The notes under the pieces: model-generated
What the model was told of the DNA's origin: nothing
The model's input: only the letters and a program-made list of their open reading frames with translations
Database searches by the model: none
Program-made: the position numbers and the translations under genes
Part shown: one piece after another, positions 1 to 11,479 of the stretch
Layout: every line of letters starts with the position of its first letter
How positions within the stretch are numbered: the stretch's first letter is position 1
Assembly (NCBI GenBank): GCA_014529385.2
Contig: CM043969.1
Span: forward strand, 70,005,176-70,069,175
Length of the DNA: 64,000 nucleotides
From: Adiantum capillus-veneris
Lineage: Eukaryota; Streptophyta; Polypodiopsida; Polypodiales; Pteridaceae
Reading direction: 5' to 3'

Positions 1-158
1 ACCATCTCTGAGCCAAGCTTCAAACGTTGCGGGAGGGATACTCAGAGACAAAGGGTTTGCAACAAAGGCCATGAAAACATGACCTCTTCGGTACGCGCTT
101 CCTGTGCACTTGGTGCAATTCCGGGATGAGCTCTCGACTCTGCTAAATCTATGAAGCC

Positions 159-189
<31 letters not shown>

Positions 190-1416
190 CGAGACCGTTC
201 AAAGATCGATTTCTAAAGTCGCTCTCACTCAAGTAGGGAACACTCTTGAGAGTTAAGCTTGTTGATTCGTGCCACATGGCAACGTTAATGATGGCAAAAC
301 AGTATTTATGATGTATTATTTAAGAGGATAAGTAACGGCACACTCTCTCTAATCATCTTATGTAGGCCGTTATGACCTTTCACCTTGATTAAAGTTCACT
401 CTCTAATCATCTTATGTAGTTTGTTCTTACCTTTCACCTTGATTAAAGTTCACTTGAAAGATCACAATGCTCATGTTACAGTGTTAATTAGTTCTAGGTG
501 TCTAGTTTCATTTGGTGGCTTGCATTGTTCTTAGCTACTGCTCAACAACCCATCGTCTAGTTGGCATGGAGTCAACTAGCTTTTTTGTTGGTTCAATTTG
601 TGAGTTTAAGGCTTCAATTGCCAATTATAACAATAATCATGAGTCATAACATGCAGAGAGTCCTCTCGTTGTTGGTTGCATGAAGTTTTGATTTATTTGT
701 TTTCACAACAATTTATTTGTTTGTTGTTTTTATTTGGTATCAAGACCACTTGTTTGTTTGCAATGAGTTTTGAGGCCAACATAAACCACCATATAGAATC
801 TTGCCATTTATAATAAAAGCCAAAGTTATGTGGATGCATTTGTTTCATACATCGTAATTTTGTTCATTTTGAAGATGAAGCAACGACAATGTGCAATGAT
901 GAGTGAACCGTTGTTAGACCTATCAAGTATCGATACACACGCAAAGGATAGGAATGCACCACAATATATGATCTGTAAGGTCATGACGGTGAGAACACAA
1001 TGCCAGGTATTGAAAACATGCATCAAATCACCTCTGCCACCATCCAAAAGAAGAGGAATACTTGGCCAACTCAACCAATGCTAAAAGCCATCATCGTCTA
1101 ACATTCTCTCCCCCAACAACAAGATCATTGTCCTCAATGAGCAATGTAGGGCATTGTTGAAGTATGAAGTTCTCTCGTTCCAATGTAGCATTAGTGAAAG
1201 ACCTTTCCAAGCAACTAGAAATTCTTGGGGGATATGGTTTCTCAACCATTTCTCTCTCTTATTTAGTATCTTGTTTGGACTAAGGTCATCCTCTATTAAT
1301 TCCTTTAAACGAACATCTCATCAATTACATTACCATCTTTAGAAATAAATCTTTCCAATTTACTAAAATGAAGAACTAGATGAACGCAACACTATGGATG
1401 TAACTCGAGTGGATAG
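1..1416. other. Gene-free flank with microsatellite and tandem duplication
   Basis: No coding sequence is recognisable here; the short open frames have no family resemblance. A (CT)n tract lies at 158-186. A direct tandem duplication with a 54-bp period lies at about 345-452: the phrase AATCATCTTATGTAG begins at 351 and again at 405, and CCTTGATTAAAGTTCA closes both units. The stretch ends at the first base of a copia-type LTR at 1417. Confidence 0.6.
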
Positions 1417-1609
1417 TGTTGGGGTTAAAGGCGGATGTGCCTTTGCCCTAGGACAAACGTCTATTATCACTAACCTGAATGACCCACTCACCTTATTCGT
1501 TATATACATAAAGCAATAAGGTACGAGTGCTATTTTTGGCCACTCTGCAATAGTCTCTCTTGCTTCTTCCCTTCCCCACATGCACGCATCAATGCATGCA
1601 CGCCTTACA
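1417..1609 (+). repeat. Copia-type 5' LTR
   Basis: It starts TGTTGGGGTTAAAGG and ends CCTTACA, so it is bounded by TG and CA. It is 193 bp long, close to the 192 and 197-213 bp of the other short copia LTRs here, and shares their TGTTGGGGT opening. A primer-binding site follows two bases downstream. Confidence 0.75.
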
Positions 1610-1611
1610 AC

Positions 1612-1623
1612 TGGTATTAGAGC
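1612..1623 (+). promoter_or_regulatory. Primer-binding site (initiator tRNA-Met type)
   Basis: TGGTATTAGAGC follows the LTR end after a 2-base spacer. It differs by one base from TGGTATCAGAGC, the usual plant retrotransposon site complementary to the 3' end of initiator tRNA-Met. Confidence 0.75.
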
Positions 1624-2350
1624 TATGATGGAGCTTGTAGCTCGAGTTTGAGTGGATCCAGCGAAGCATTGGAGCTCACAGAGACCACATTGGAGGTGGA
1701 TATTCAAATCTAGATTGGAGCGGGGAGCATTCGTCTCAAGTTCCATTTCTAGCATGTGTAGGCCACTTAGCTTTGAGCTAAGGCTGGAGATTGAGCAAGG
1801 ACTAAATTTGTTGTGTGTGGAGAAATTAAGAGCTCTACAAAGAGCACGTTACCAAGCTTTAAAGATAGTTCTGGACACAAAGTAGGCCAATTAGGCAGCA
1901 CTGGAGAAATCAAAAGCAAAATAAAATAAGGGAATTAATACAGTAGCATTGGTTACTTGCTGAAGGTAGCGTAAGGCAATTAGTAGTGCTAGCTAAGGAG
2001 AAAGCATTGAAGCGCTACACTACAAGCAAGGCATAGTGTGTGTGTGTCTTGTCCCTCTTGCTCAAATCTTCATAGTAAGGAACAAGAGGGAGAGAAAGAA
2101 GAGGCGGAGTTGGAGGTGCATTTTCTTCAGCATTGGCGAGAGTAGAAGACTTAGCAAGAGCATGTTGCACGCACGCACGCACACGCACACACGCGCACAC
2201 GCGATCTTCAAACATAGTGAAGATGGAGACATAGCTCTCGGCATTGGAGAGCTAGGACATCCTGATTAAGAAAGCTTCTATTGTGGACGACATTCTTCTT
2301 TGGCATGGACTACCAATTTTTTGGCCTTTGGCACTCCTCTCGGCATTAGG

Positions 2351-2480
2351 GAGATTTGGACATCTCTCTGCATATCCAGAGCGGATTGGATTTGAAGACC
2401 ATTTTCCGGATATGCAAAGAGATTTGGACATCTCTCTGCATATCCGGAGCGGATTGGATTTGAAGACCATTTTCCCTCGG
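2351..2480 (+). repeat. Tandem duplication, 68-bp period
   Basis: Two direct units begin at 2351 and 2419 with GAGATTTGGACATCTCTCTG. They agree through about 57 bases, differ at one position (CCAGAG against CCGGAG) and diverge near the end of the second unit. The repeat lies within the leader-like part of the truncated copia element. Confidence 0.85.
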
Positions 2481-3875
2481 CTTCGACATCAACTTGGAGC
2501 TTCGACACTTCTGACTGACGATGCAAGACGACATCAGCTTCTTCTTCTCAGCTTTGACATAGTGAGAGCAAGAGAGAGTGGTCCGGCTCTCCTCCTGTGT
2601 AGCCTTCAATTTCCTTCCTCCAACATAGCCTCGCCATCTCATCTAGAGCAGTTTTGCTCCAATAGAATCTCCCAACATCTCGGCCTCGACATAGAAGAGA
2701 CGGATCAAGAAAGAATGACATTGTCTCTCCTCTATTTCGCATTTGGAGTGGCTCGGCTCTGATGTAGTCTCCTTGGCGACCCCCTCAACATCGATTTTGG
2801 CTTCAAGAGTTTTTCTTTCTCTCCTTCGATGACACATATTGACACATAGTGGCTCCGATAGACCATTCTAGAGCAGTTTCTCTCAGCAAGCGGCATCAGC
2901 GCTCATATGGCAACTTTGACCACTGCTAGGTGGTTGATTGTCCTATGTGTTTGATTTTCAATCGACAAGCTTTCTAATTGATGAGGTAGTGTGCCATATT
3001 TTAGTGCAAATTATGTGGCATAGGTATTGTGCTCATTTATGATTGTGTGGGTCACTTCATAGAGTATTTTCAACAAGGTTGTGTGTGCTTTATGCTATGT
3101 ATGTATATGTGGATATAGAGTGAGTTAGCTACATCTCACAGGTCGTAGATTCACATGTTTACACGGATTTTGGACAAGTGCAGTTGTCCATAGAGCCGCT
3201 CATTCAAGAGTGAGCTAAATTGTCACGATTTTGGCAGTTTATATATGCCATTTGTGGATTTTCTACTGAGACATCATTTATGGTCCATGAATTTTGGTGA
3301 GATTTTTGAGATTTTGCTCAAATCTTAGGGAAAAGTATGTCCGGTTTTTCCCAGATTCTTACCATGCTTTCTATATATCTGCAGCTCTGATGATTTAGTG
3401 GTTGTGATTTAGTCCCACTTTGATAGTGATCAAGTTTTGACTCTCACTTTGATAGGTTTTGTCAGTTTTGGACACAGATTGGTGTTCTTGTACCCATTCT
3501 AGCAAGAGTGAGATTTGTGTATGCTCGTAGTGGCTACAACTTGCAGGTAGTCACGAGTTCTTTAGGTTACAAGTACATGTTACTTGCAATTGTTAGATTG
3601 TGCATGAAACTTTGTGGAATGTGTATTGAGCATCGTGTTTACTCTTCACTTTCTTATACGGTTATGCATTTTATGCTCTTTTGAGAGTTGTTTATCCCCG
3701 GATTGTCTATGCACTGATTTTGCTTGGTTTACAGCAGAGATTGGACATTGCTACTGTACATTGCTTTGGTAGAGCTACATTGTGCATATGCGAGCATCAA
3801 ATTGATGTAGTGGTCGAGTGACCTCCCACAGGTGTGCATGATAGATCAAGCCATGCGGCATGGGAAGGGGAGCCA

Positions 3876-4324
3876 CGGACTTGAAATTCACGTTGAAAAT
3901 AGTTTGGAGGCACCCTTGACGTTTGGTTGCAGTTCAACTTGCGTGTGAGAAACCCCTCTACGGACTCAATAGCTCCATAAAAATCAGATTTGATTGTCAA
4001 GCTTGGATCCGACCGTCTTGCCCAACATAGGAAACCCAATTTGAGCACTACACCTCATGCCCCACCCTAATTGAAGTCAATGCACTATGCCAAGAGGCTA
4101 CTTACCTTGTTGTGTAAGGTTCTCCAAAAAAAGTTAAGATAAGCCAGGCTTAGCAGAGAATGCACACATAGAACTCACACACACACACACACTTTGTCAC
4201 TTGCCTTTATGTTTTCTCTCAAGTTGTGGAGACATTATCTTTTGGGATGTCAATTTTAGCTAATCATCGATCACCAAAGTCTAAAATGGATCTTCTCCCA
4301 ACCAACACTCAACATGAGGCAAAG
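3876..4324. other. No gene seen
   Basis: This spacer lies between the truncated copia element and the gypsy scrap. It contains a short (AC)n tract near 4176-4193 and nothing else recognisable. Confidence 0.5.
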
Positions 4325-4671
4325 ATGTTGGATAGAGATTTTGCAAGAATATGACTTTCAAATAAAGTAAAGACCATGCAAGGAAAATGCAGTTATTGAT
4401 GCCCTCAGCAGAAAAGTCTTCCTTGGGACCATCACCATGGCCAACAATCCAATATTAGAAGGTGAGGGAATGTTCACAGGAAGATAAAGCTTCTCTTCAA
4501 ATTTTACAAATCCTTCGTCAAGAGGACACAATGGCAAAGGAAAGAGCACTAGTTAAGGACCATTCTAGAGAGGATGTCCTTCTTTACTACAAGAATCCAC
4601 TTTACATTCCTAAGGATGCCTCCCTAAAGCAGCTAATTCTTCACGAAGGAGTAGTAGGAATGCTATACTAA
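4325..4671 (+). pseudogene. Ty3/gypsy fragment: end of RNase H and start of integrase zinc domain
   Basis: Across two frames the translation gives the classic gypsy RNase H ending (a frame reading close to QEYDF then a DALSRK motif near 4395-4420). About 180 bases later comes the segment before the integrase H2C2 zinc domain (LYYKNPLYIPKDASLKQLIL, residues about 40-60 of an open frame starting at 4462). After ILHE the similarity ends abruptly. No LTRs flank it, so it is a relic of a few hundred bases from one gypsy pol gene. Confidence 0.75.
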
Positions 4672-6159
4672 ACCCTAAAAAGTTGTTTTTTTTGCTATAA
4701 TTATCCACTGTAGCCCTACACTACTCCTAAGTTGGTGTCCACCGTGTATTAGAACCCTTATAACGATTATAACGATTGCAAGGGCAACAAAAAAAGCGGT
4801 AAAAATGTTTTGGGCATTACTTACCCTGCCGTGAGGCGATGTGATTAGCTATGTTCTACTATGGCGGGCTGCATCAAGGGCGACTACTCAGTTTCGGTTC
4901 CCAAGAGGGTGCGTGCTATACTGAGTGCGATCCGCTACATGCTTTGAGTGGTGGTGGTCCTCCTTCTTCTATTTAAAGAGGTGAGGGCACATTCTGCCCC
5001 TCACTTATCCTGGTGTGTTTTACTTACACTAAGTAATAGGAATGTGTGTTTGTTTATTCTTTGTTGCAACGAACATGGAACTTGCTACCCAACCAACACA
5101 TGTTGGCCACTAAGCTTGTTATTAAGGTTTTCTTTTTTGTCTTAACTGGCTAGGGTAATCAATGTCGTTTAATGCTTGGTAAGGCCCATTGATTGGGTTG
5201 GCAATACATTGGATGGTTTAAATTACACATGTATGGTCTCACTACTAGGTTTCGATTCAGATTGACCCGGCATATTACAGCTCTATGATTTTTTGGCTTT
5301 TTTGCGTTTTATTGTTCATATAGTATTGGGGTATGTTGTTACCGCATAGCTTGGCAATATAGGGTCCTGTTGTTGATAGCATGACGTACTATTGATGCAG
5401 CTAAATCTATGGGATGAGCGGATTATCCTGCGTATTTACTGGTTTTTTTTACTGCTAGATGTTGCAGGTCGCGCAATATTACAATTTGATTAATGGGGTT
5501 TTGCCCTAATTGCGTACTGTTATTGGGTTTTTTAACAATGGTTGGGGGGAATACTAGGCTTATTTTGTTATTGGTTGTCTTGTTAAGGTACTACAGTACT
5601 TTTGCATTCACAAGGACATGTAAAGTTGAAAACTAAAACCATAATGGCACTTATTCCTTTAACTTCATGTTTTGACTTGAGGTCTGGCTTGATACTGCAA
5701 GGGCTCCTTGCCACTTGGTATGCTAAGAGATGTATAAGGTAAGTGATACACAAACTGGGGGAAGATTTGGATTCCATGTACCATGATGAGCATAAACTGT
5801 ATCTAACCTAAACAAACATAAACGAGCTTGATACTTTTTGAACTATAAATGGAATTTTCTAAAGCTTCTTTTACAGCTTCATATGGTGGAGTTTCATTAA
5901 TCTAGAAAGATAACTTTAAAAGAACCGATAAAGATGTTGATGGGGGATTAACACACGAATTAGAAGGGGTGATGGCCTTCTAATCAGAATAATATTTTTT
6001 TCTTAGAAACTTTGGTGTTTCTTTTAAAAGAACAACATTTTTTACACATAAATACTTTGGACTAAGCTTATAAATTTAAGAAAAAGTTTGTAAGATGGAC
6101 ATGGTTAACAAGTGGTATAGTCCATTGATACCTGTAAAACACATCCAAGGCTAACATAT
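4672..6159. other. No gene seen; possible promoter-like segment
   Basis: No coding sequence is recognised. A TATTTAAAG box lies near 4971-4979, behind a more GC-rich stretch (4820-4950), which could be an eroded LTR promoter. I found no partner repeat for it. The stretch ends in the CATAT target duplication of the copia element that starts at 6160. Confidence 0.4.
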
Positions 6160-6351
6160 TGTTGGGGTATAAAGCCCAATGTGGTCGCCCAAGTAAGTGG
6201 GCGGGCTGCCAGGTATGTACACATATTCTTTAGTAAAAAACTAATAAGAACTCACTATGCTCTACACGTTACAGTAGAGCGAGTTCACCATATCGTCGTG
6301 ATCTTCTTCTCGCACTCTCTATCGCGTCACACTTCCGCTCGTACTCCTTCA
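6160..6351 (+). repeat. 5' LTR of copia A1
   Basis: 192 bp, bounded by TGTTGGGG and CCTTCA, preceded by CATAT and followed by a primer-binding site. The same length is found in all four family A LTRs in the window. Confidence 0.95.
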
Positions 6352-6353
6352 AC

Positions 6354-6365
6354 TGGTATCAGAGC
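6354..6365 (+). promoter_or_regulatory. Primer-binding site of copia A1
   Basis: TGGTATCAGAGC, the exact plant initiator tRNA-Met site, two bases after the LTR end. It marks where minus-strand DNA synthesis would start. Confidence 0.95.
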
Positions 6366-7464
6366 TCAGATCGAGGCTCGGGGCAGCATTTGCAGGTAGC
6401 CAGAGTCACCTGCTTAGATTAGAGTGAGATTCGACAAGCGAAGACACGGCCCCAATTCTTCTGGGTGATAGGGAAGGGCTCGGTGTTCTTAGAAGTTCAT
6501 TCTGAGGTCATCTCGGCCACTGTTCGGCTTCGACAAAGATCTGCGCAGGCCATTTTCGACTACGTGGTTTTGGCGGGTGCAGATCCGACTCTGCAAATTT
6601 GGGGTTTTGGCCTACGACTGCAAGTGCTGAGGATATCTGCACTTCCAGAGTGATGATTTGTGGCTATCTACACAACGAAGGACAGCTTACAGTTCTTGGA
6701 GGCGTGTCACATACGACACGGGCGCACCTACCCACAGACTGTAGGCAACATCCACCAGTTCATCAAGTAGCTTGTGTTTGCTGCTTGATATTCCAGATTT
6801 CATCCTGACATTGCAGGTACTTCCACATGGGATGTATTGTCAGAGATGATGTATGTCTGTTAAGGGTTTGCTGGCAGTGAGTCACGCAGCAAACAACCGC
6901 CGCAGCGGTTACAGCATACAGTGGGAAATTTGTGGATGTATGACTTTGTGGGAAGTCTATGTACTGTCAGATTTACTGCAGCCTTTGTTGAGGGTCGAGT
7001 GAGGTTTTATTGAGCTGGGGGATTCTCGAATGTTGAGATCCTTTCGGTGATACAGGTCTTGGAGCGATCCCTCGAGCACCCTTAGATAGGAAGCTAGGAT
7101 GTATTGACTGTGAGTTAGACAGTTGGGATTGCATCTTTGCTTTACTGCCGTTGAGGCATTGTCGCAGTCTATGCTTACAGGACAGTGACAGGACAGTGAG
7201 AGACAGTACAGGTGCAGGACAAGTTTACCCACAACTTACAGTATTAGAGAGACAGTGGTTTTTTGAGCTGTTTTTGGTCTGTTTTTTGAGTACACCAGAG
7301 CCATTTTACAAAGGAGACTCTGCCGAAATTTCTGCAGAATCTGAAGCTTTCTTGGTTCATTTGACAGGTTGATATTGGTTCAGAGGACAATTTACAGGGG
7401 AAACTTTGCCGAATTTTCCCAGGAAAGTAAACTACTGTGAAGCGTATATGGAACTAATTTCCCA
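6366..7464 (+). other. Untranslated leader of copia A1
   Basis: About 1.1 kb lies between the PBS and the first gag codons, long for a copia element. The matching leader of A2 (about 47094-48177, minus) is similar in sequence and length. Neither carries a conserved open frame that I can see, so it is more likely a structured or packaging region than a gene. Confidence 0.7.
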
Positions 7465-8634
7465 TTGTGGAAGAAGCAGATTTGGCACGTGTTGGTACAA
7501 AAGAACCAGATAAAACCTATAAATCTCAAGGGGATAAAACCAGAAGATATGGACGAAGATGAATGGAGCGAAATGGATGAATTGGAACTTTCTACCATTA
7601 TGCTGACTTTGGCAGAAAGTGTTTACTTCAATGTAGCAGACGAGATGTCGGCTTATCAAGCATGGACAAAGCTGAGTGATCTTTATGAGAAGCAGAGTGC
7701 AGCTTCACAGGTATACTGGCTTAAGAAGCTTGTTGACTTGAAGATGAAAGAAGGGACCCCTATGTCCAATCATTTGAATGAATTCAACACTATCTACAGT
7801 CAGTTGTCAGCTCAAGGTGTCAAGTTTGATGAACCTGTTAGAGCTATGTTCCTGTTGATCACATTGCCGGAAAGTTGGGACACTTTTCACACAGCTTTGA
7901 GTAATTCTACACCTCCAAATGGTTTGACCATAGCACGTGTAAAAGGCAGTCTGCCTACTGAAGAAACCAACAGAAAGACAATGGACAAAGGCAAAGGAAC
8001 AGCCTTAGTTGTCAGGGGAAGGACCAAAGAAAAGTACAAAGGTGGAAAGAGGGATCACTCTCGTAGCAAGTCCCGCAGTGCTAAAGGCAAGAGTGACATA
8101 GAATGCTACCATTGTGGCAAGAAGGGTCACATGAAAAGAGACTGCAGAGAATGGAAACCAGAAAAAGGCAAAGAGAAAGTAGAAGACCATGGTGAGAAGA
8201 ACAAGTCCTCAATGAAGATTCAAGAAATAAATGTGACAAACACTGTTGCAGAGGATGACAGTCTAGTGTCAGGAGATATCTACTTCTTGAAAAATACAAT
8301 GGAATCAGCTCTTCTTACAACATCTGATGGAAATGCACTGAGTGACTGGATTATAGACTCAGGGGCATCACTTCATGTGTCTCCAAACAAGGAGTGGTTT
8401 ACCTCTTATGTGACCACTAAAGATCATGTTCGGCTAGGCAATGGGCAGACATGTGACATCTTAGGTGTTGGAGATGTTCAATTGAAGTTTCAGAATGGCT
8501 CTTCTTTCACGCTGAAGAATGTGAGACATGTTCCTACAATTACAAAGAGCTTGATCAGCACAGTTTACTTGATGATGCTGGCTACGTCACCACTTTTGGA
8601 CAGAACATGTGGAAGATATCCAAGGGTTCTATGA
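7465..8634 (+). pseudogene. Gag and protease of copia A1, start lost, frame-shifted end
   Basis: This encodes the nucleocapsid protein and the start of the aspartic protease. The frame gives 389 residues. Residues about 20-170 are the UBN2-type copia gag domain. A CCHC zinc knuckle (C214, C217, H222, C227) binds RNA in this family. The protease active site is D298-S-G-A. A2 carries 17 further N-terminal residues starting MARSQDTALY. Here about 50 bp including that ATG is deleted near 7447, so the frame start at 7465 is only an internal Met. A one-base deletion near 8561 throws the last 23 or so residues out of frame. Confidence 0.92.
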
Positions 8635-9651
8635 CAGTAGCACATGGAGTAAAGTCTCGAGGACTTTACATGATTTATGTATCAAATGTCTCTAAAAATG
8701 TAATCAATGTAACCGAGCAGCCGAACGTTTCTTTGTGGCATATCCGGTTAGGACATATGTCCAAGAAGGGAATGGAAATCTTCTCGTTCTGGTTATTTGC
8801 CTGGCTTGTCATTTAATGATTTTGAATTATGTGAACATTGTCTGTATGGTAAGCAAACACAGCAGCCACATAAGCATAGAAGCAGTAGAAGAGATACACA
8901 GTTGGCACTTGTTCATAGTGATTTGTGTGGACCTATGCCTAACCTATCTCTAGGGGGAGCTTCTTACTTTATGACATTTATAGATGATTACTCGAGGAAA
9001 GTATGGGTTTACTTTCTCAAGCACAAGGATGAAGCGTTTAGTGTTTTCAAAACATTTGTGACACTTGTGGAGAATCAGAGTGGCAAGAAGCTTAAATGCT
9101 TACGCACTGACAATGGTGGAGAGTATGTTTCAAAGGCCTTTCAAGACTTTTGTGAGTCAAAAGGTATAAAACGTGAACTTACTGCTCCTTACAATCCTCC
9201 TCAAAATGGTGTTGCTGAGAGGATGAATAGAACCATACAAGAGAAGGTCAGAAGTATGTTGTCTAATGCACAACTGCCAAATGGGTTTTGGGCTGAAGCT
9301 GTATCAACAGCTGTTCATCTTATAAATAGATCTCCTAGCAATGTTTTGCAGAAGGATTCAGTGGCAGAGATGGTATGGTCAGGCAAGGTGCCCTCATACA
9401 AGCATCTCAGAGTCTTTGGCTGTGAGGCATATACTCATGTTCCAAAGGAATTTAGGAACAAACTTGAGCCAAAGAGTAGAAAGTGCATCTTTCTAGGCTA
9501 TGGTAATTCTCGTGAGATGGGGTACAGACTTTGGGATCCCGAATCCAGAACGGTTATCCGCAGCAATGATGTTCACTTTAATGAAGCCAAATATCATTCT
9601 AAACCAGAGAGGGTTGAGGAGATTAGAAGAGTTGTCTTCCAAGAAGATTGA
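8607..9651 (+). pseudogene. Integrase of copia A1, broken
   Basis: The pre-integrase zinc region (LWHIRLGHMSKKG, then CEHCLYGK) is split between two frames by a two-base deletion near 8783. From 8797 an 855-base frame covers the catalytic core with all three acidic residues: D42 (HSDLCG), D105 (LRTDNGGEY) and E141 (NGVAERMNRT). Exactly 35 residues separate the last two, the DD35E spacing. The frame ends at a TGA at 9649 where A2 has GGA, cutting the integrase from the RT. Confidence 0.93.
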
Positions 9652-9791
9652 CTTGCACGTGCAAGACAAAATGTCAGGGCTCAAGAGGAGCAAGAATAGG
9701 ATAGAGTGGAACCACAGGTTGTGGCCGAGCGTGAGCCACCTATTGTGCGTCTGGACGTATCACGCGACCTCCTGATAGGTTTGTTCCATCT

Positions 9792-10589
9792 ATGAACTAT
9801 GTCATGTTGACTGATTGCAATGAGCCTTCATGTTACAAGGAAGCAATGCAAATGAAGGACTCCGAGAATTGGCAATTGGCCATGCAGTTAGAGATGATAG
9901 CTCTGCATAAAAACCAGACATGGAAGCTAGTTAAATTACCACCGGGCAAAAAGGCTCTACCTTGTAAATGGGTTTACAGGTATAAGATCACCGCTCATGA
10001 TAGTCAGCCAAAGTACAAAGCAAGGCTTGTTGCCAAGGGCTTTAAGCAAGAACAAGGCATTGACTTTGATGAAGTCTTCTCTCTGGTGGTCAAGATGATT
10101 ACATTGAGATGCTTTCTTGCATTGGTTGTCATATTAGATTTGGTGTTGCACCAAATGGATGTCAAGACAGCGTTCTTGCATGGTGATTTAGATGTGGAAA
10201 TTTACATGCAGCAGCCAGAAGGGTTTGTTGAGAAAGGCAAGGAAGATTTGGTATGCCAGTTGTTAAAGCGTCTTTATGGCTTAAAACAATCACCGAGGGC
10301 ATGGTACCATAAATTCCACAAGTTTATGCTTTCTCAAGGCTACAAACGTAGCGAGTTCGATCACTGTCTATATACAAAGAAGGCTAAGGATGGCAGTTGG
10401 CTGATCCTTATTTTGTATGTGGATGACATGTTGATTGCTGGCAAGCACTTGGAAGAAATTTCAGCTTTGAAGTCAAAGATGGCAAAATCATTTGACATGA
10501 AAGACATGGGTGAGGCAAGTCATATACTTGGTGTGCGCATTGAGAGAGACAGATCAAAGAAGTTGATTATCTCAAACAGAGTATATTGA
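9792..10589 (+). pseudogene. Reverse transcriptase of copia A1, frame-isolated
   Basis: The 265-residue frame contains the copia RT palm. KARLVAKGFKQ lies near residue 75, the motif A aspartate is in HQMDVKTAFLHG near residue 118, and the catalytic Y209-V-D-D box is intact. A deletion of about 4 bases upstream (near 9750) shifts the integrase-RT linker. A 5-base deletion near 10567 shifts frame downstream of ILGVRIERD. The catalytic centre is unmutated, but no upstream frame feeds into it. Confidence 0.93.
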
Positions 10590-11364
10590 CAAGGTTTTGC
10601 AACGTTTCAATATGGAGAAGGGAAAGGCATTGAGTGTTCCATTGCCACCATATGTGAAACTTAGCAAACAAGATTGTCCTGTGTTTGAGGAAGAACATGC
10701 TGGATAAGATTCCATATGCGTTTGCAGTGGGTAGTTTGATGTATGCAATGATTGCTACTCGCCCCGACATTGCATTTGCAGTGGGAGTAGTAAGTCGATA
10801 CATGTCAAACCCGGGCAAGAAACCTTGGGAGGCAGTGAAAGGAATATTGAGATACCTCAAAGCTACAAAGAATATGCGTATATGCTATGGGAGTCAGGAG
10901 CTAAGTGTAAAGGGTTTTACAGACTTAGATTATGTAGGTGACTTAGAAAACCGAAGGTCTACATCAGGGTATGTCTTACATTGGCTGGTGGAGCAGTATC
11001 ATGGCGTTCTAGATTACAAGATTGTGTTACTCAGTCTACTACAGAGTCTGAATATGTTGTAGCATCAGAGGCATGCAAAGAATCAATTTGGCTTAATCGA
11101 CTAGTAACAAATTTGGGAATCAAAGAAGAGATGCTTGTGTTATATTGTGATAGTCAAAGTGCTATACAATTGGCTCGCAATCCAGTTTATCACTCAAAGA
11201 CAAAGCATGTGGATGTGAAGTATCATTTCATCAGGGAAATGCTCGAGGATAAACAACTTCAGCTTGTCAAAGTTCACACCACAAAAAATCCTGCTGATCT
11301 ACTTACAAAAGGACTTCCCTCAGAGACCTTTGTGCATTTTCGCAAGCAGTTAGGTGTAGGGTAG
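10590..11364 (+). pseudogene. RT thumb and RNase H of copia A1, two frames
   Basis: The piece starting at 10685 carries the RT/RNase H joint (VGSLMYAMIATRPDIAFAVG) and the RNase H start (KGFTDLDYVGD). A one-base deletion near 10973 moves the rest into the frame at 10981-11364: TESEYV, LYCDSQSAIQL, the HTKNPAD-type end and the final LGVG. The order and motifs are those of copia RNase H. The acidic D-E-D residues are still visible. Confidence 0.9.
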
Positions 11365-11427
11365 TACATCACTTCTCTACATCTCTTGTATATTAGCTTG
11401 TATAGTAGCTTCTCTCACACTTAAAGT

Positions 11428-11479
11428 ACCACATTGGACTTTAAGTGGGAGGTTGTTGGGGTATAAAGCCCAATGTGGT
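11428..11479 (+). promoter_or_regulatory. Stem-loop holding the polypurine tract at the 3' LTR boundary (A1)
   Basis: The arm ACCACATTGGACTTTAA (11428-11444) pairs with ATAAAGCCCAATGTGGT (11463-11479), which lies inside the LTR. One A-C mismatch and one end mismatch interrupt the stem. The loop presents GTGGGAGGT, the polypurine tract that primes plus-strand DNA. Only the 3' LTR junction has both arms. The same structure occurs in A2 and, with changed pairs, in family B. Confidence 0.75.

Larger units (their letters stand above)
1417..3875 (+). mobile_element. Truncated Ty1/copia element, family B-like (5' LTR, leader, start of gag)
   Basis: The left end is an LTR with a primer-binding site. 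The leader that follows can be matched by eye to that of the complete family B element at 28765-32119: the part around 3150-3265 parallels 29610-29715, with shared phrases such as AGAGTGAGCTA. At 3805-3870 the sequence resembles the family B gag start (GTGACCT..CACAG, GCGGCATGG). After about 3875 the similarity stops. No matching 3' LTR occurs in the window, so this is an internally or 3'-truncated copy. The middle part (2000-2850) contains sequence that family B lacks, including a tandem duplication. Assignment to the same lineage as B is inference from these matches. Confidence 0.6.

Noticed and set aside
1363-1755. 130-residue minus-strand frame
   Set aside because: It runs antisense through an LTR and primer-binding site. 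No family resemblance.
2168-2203. Regular CACG/CACA stretch considered as a regulatory array
   Set aside because: A plain degenerate microsatellite without further structure.
2283-2762. 159-residue plus-strand frame
   Set aside because: Open over a tandem duplication and leader sequence of a truncated copia element. The repeated text inflates its length, and no motif is present.
4820-5000. Cellular promoter with TATTTAAAG
   Set aside because: No gene follows, and a single TATA-like box in AT-rich DNA is not enough.
6181-6399. 72-residue frame at the A1 5' LTR, recurring at 11445, 42739 and 48141
   Set aside because: The similarity between the four comes from the LTR itself. The frame has no start or stop conserved with function.
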